Shown piece after piece: positions 12,983 to 13,506 of a stretch of DNA of 13,506 bases (the stretch's first letter is position 1; the number at the start of each line of letters is the position of its first letter). The translations under genes were made by a program, and so were the position numbers. The stretch is from an uncultured Oscillospiraceae bacterium. GTDB taxonomy: Bacteria; Bacillota; Clostridia; Oscillospirales; Oscillospiraceae. The stretch spans positions 1-13,506 of the forward strand of contig CAJTLK010000047.1 of the NCBI GenBank assembly GCA_910577415.1, in the 5' to 3' direction. The notes under the pieces were generated by a model. It had not been told where the DNA came from. It saw nothing but the letters and a program-made list of their open reading frames with translations, and ran no database searches.

Positions 12983-13506
12983 TGGAAAAGAGAAAAAACT
13001 CCATTTCTCGTTGGCTGCTCCGGCTTGCCGTCTTTCCTTGCCTGACGGCCTGGGTGCTGGTCCGCCTTTGGATCCCCCTGGGAAGCGCCATCCCGGTCAA
13101 CACTTTGGCTGTTGCCGCCGCTCTCTTTACCGCCGCGGCGCTCCTTGTTGTAGGCTGCTTCTCGCTGGTGGACAAGCTGCTGCTTGTATGGAAGGCCCCC
13201 TGGAAGACCCTTCTTCTGGCCCTTCCCTTTCTGCTGCTGGGCGGGTACTTTGACATCAGCTATTCCATGTTCTACGACGAGCCGCCTATCCTGGAGGGAC
13301 TGCCCGCGGGGTTGTCCCTTGAGTTGTTGTGTCATTTGGGCAATGCCATTATCTTTGCCGTTATCGCCCTGGCCGTCATCCGTGCCGCAAAAGATATGAA
13401 GGGCCTGGGCAAAGTGGACTGGAAGCAGTTTTTGGTCATCTTCGTCTGCCTCAACGCCGTCACCGCCTTCTACGCCTTTACCTCCAATACGGTGTACGTC
13501 TGGGAC
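12982..13506 (+). CDS. Multi-pass membrane protein, 3' end outside window
   Basis: The visible 175 residues start MEKRKNSISRWLLRLA after the HIT stop, overlapped by 1 nt, so it is probably translated from the same message. Four or so hydrophobic segments are visible, including LTAWVLVRLWIPLG, VNTLAVAAALFTAAALLVVG, TLLLALPFLLLGG and LCHLGNAIIFAVIALAVI, with a last one FLVIFVCLNAVTAFYAF. The fragment ends in NTVYVWD, an aromatic-acidic extracellular loop after a membrane segment. That arrangement is seen in several GT-C-type membrane glycosyltransferases, but the evidence here is thin. I do not recognise the family securely. The gene is complete at its 5' end and cut by the window. Confidence 0.75.
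   Translation, partial: MEKRKNSISRWLLRLAVFPCLTAWVLVRLWIPLGSAIPVNTLAVAAALFTAAALLVVGCFSLVDKLLLVWKAPWKTLLLALPFLLLGGYFDISYSMFYDEPPILEGLPAGLSLELLCHLGNAIIFAVIALAVIRAAKDMKGLGKVDWKQFLVIFVCLNAVTAFYAFTSNTVYVWD

Noticed and set aside
1..13506. CRISPR arrays, IS elements, phage genes, tRNA or rRNA genes
   Set aside because: No regularly spaced direct repeats, transposase or integrase motifs, or tRNA/rRNA-like sequence was seen on either strand by reading.

Overview
The window looks like a chromosomal segment of a low-G+C-lineage but GC-rich Clostridia member, most like the Oscillospiraceae/Flavonifractor-type gut bacteria. This rests on G/C-ending codons, strong GGAGG-type ribosome binding sites, a T-box leader, a DUF4250 gene, and an AlaRS with the Cys-rich insert common in Clostridia. 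The lineage is an inference. The content is mostly housekeeping and tightly packed, with no mobile element, CRISPR array, tRNA or rRNA seen.

Layout. (1) Positions 1-2327, minus strand: an ABC importer read as lipoprotein substrate-binding protein, then permease, then ATPase (cut by the window edge). It is of the uncharacterised TrpXYZ-like class. A consensus promoter, an operator-like inverted repeat and an internal hairpin suggest regulated, graded expression. (2) Positions 2602-5146, plus strand: an operon of a TagA/WecG/CpsF glycosyltransferase, a thymidylate-kinase-like enzyme, a DJ-1/PfpI protein and 5-formyltetrahydrofolate cyclo-ligase. (3) Positions 5174-5314, minus strand: a 46-residue Cys/Gly-rich single-membrane-segment microprotein with a perfect Shine-Dalgarno. 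It sits convergent to the cyclo-ligase gene and divergent from mltG. (4) Positions 5462-8977, plus strand: mltG, a U32-family [Fe-S] protein (TrhP-like) and an acyltransferase-3 membrane protein, joined by 8-nt and 4-nt overlaps. (5) Positions 8974-13506, plus strand: a promoter and an alanine T-box leader (GCC specifier, 14-bp terminator) ahead of NUDIX hydrolase, alaS, DUF4250, a HIT-family nucleotide hydrolase and a truncated multi-pass membrane protein.

How the genes work together. The T-box senses uncharged tRNA-Ala and should raise AlaRS output. The NUDIX gene lies between leader and alaS, so it should be induced with it. The HIT gene downstream is another nucleotide-side-product hydrolase candidate, so AlaRS is flanked by two possible scavengers of adenylylated by-products. 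mltG and the U32 gene are neighbours in Bacillus as well, where the same district also contains alaS, so this looks like a rearranged ancestral block.

The most notable items are the unannotated-size microprotein with a possible mother-cell sporulation promoter, the NUDIX-AlaRS-DUF4250-HIT module under one T-box, and the operator-like repeat of the ABC importer. No wholly new multi-gene system is evident.
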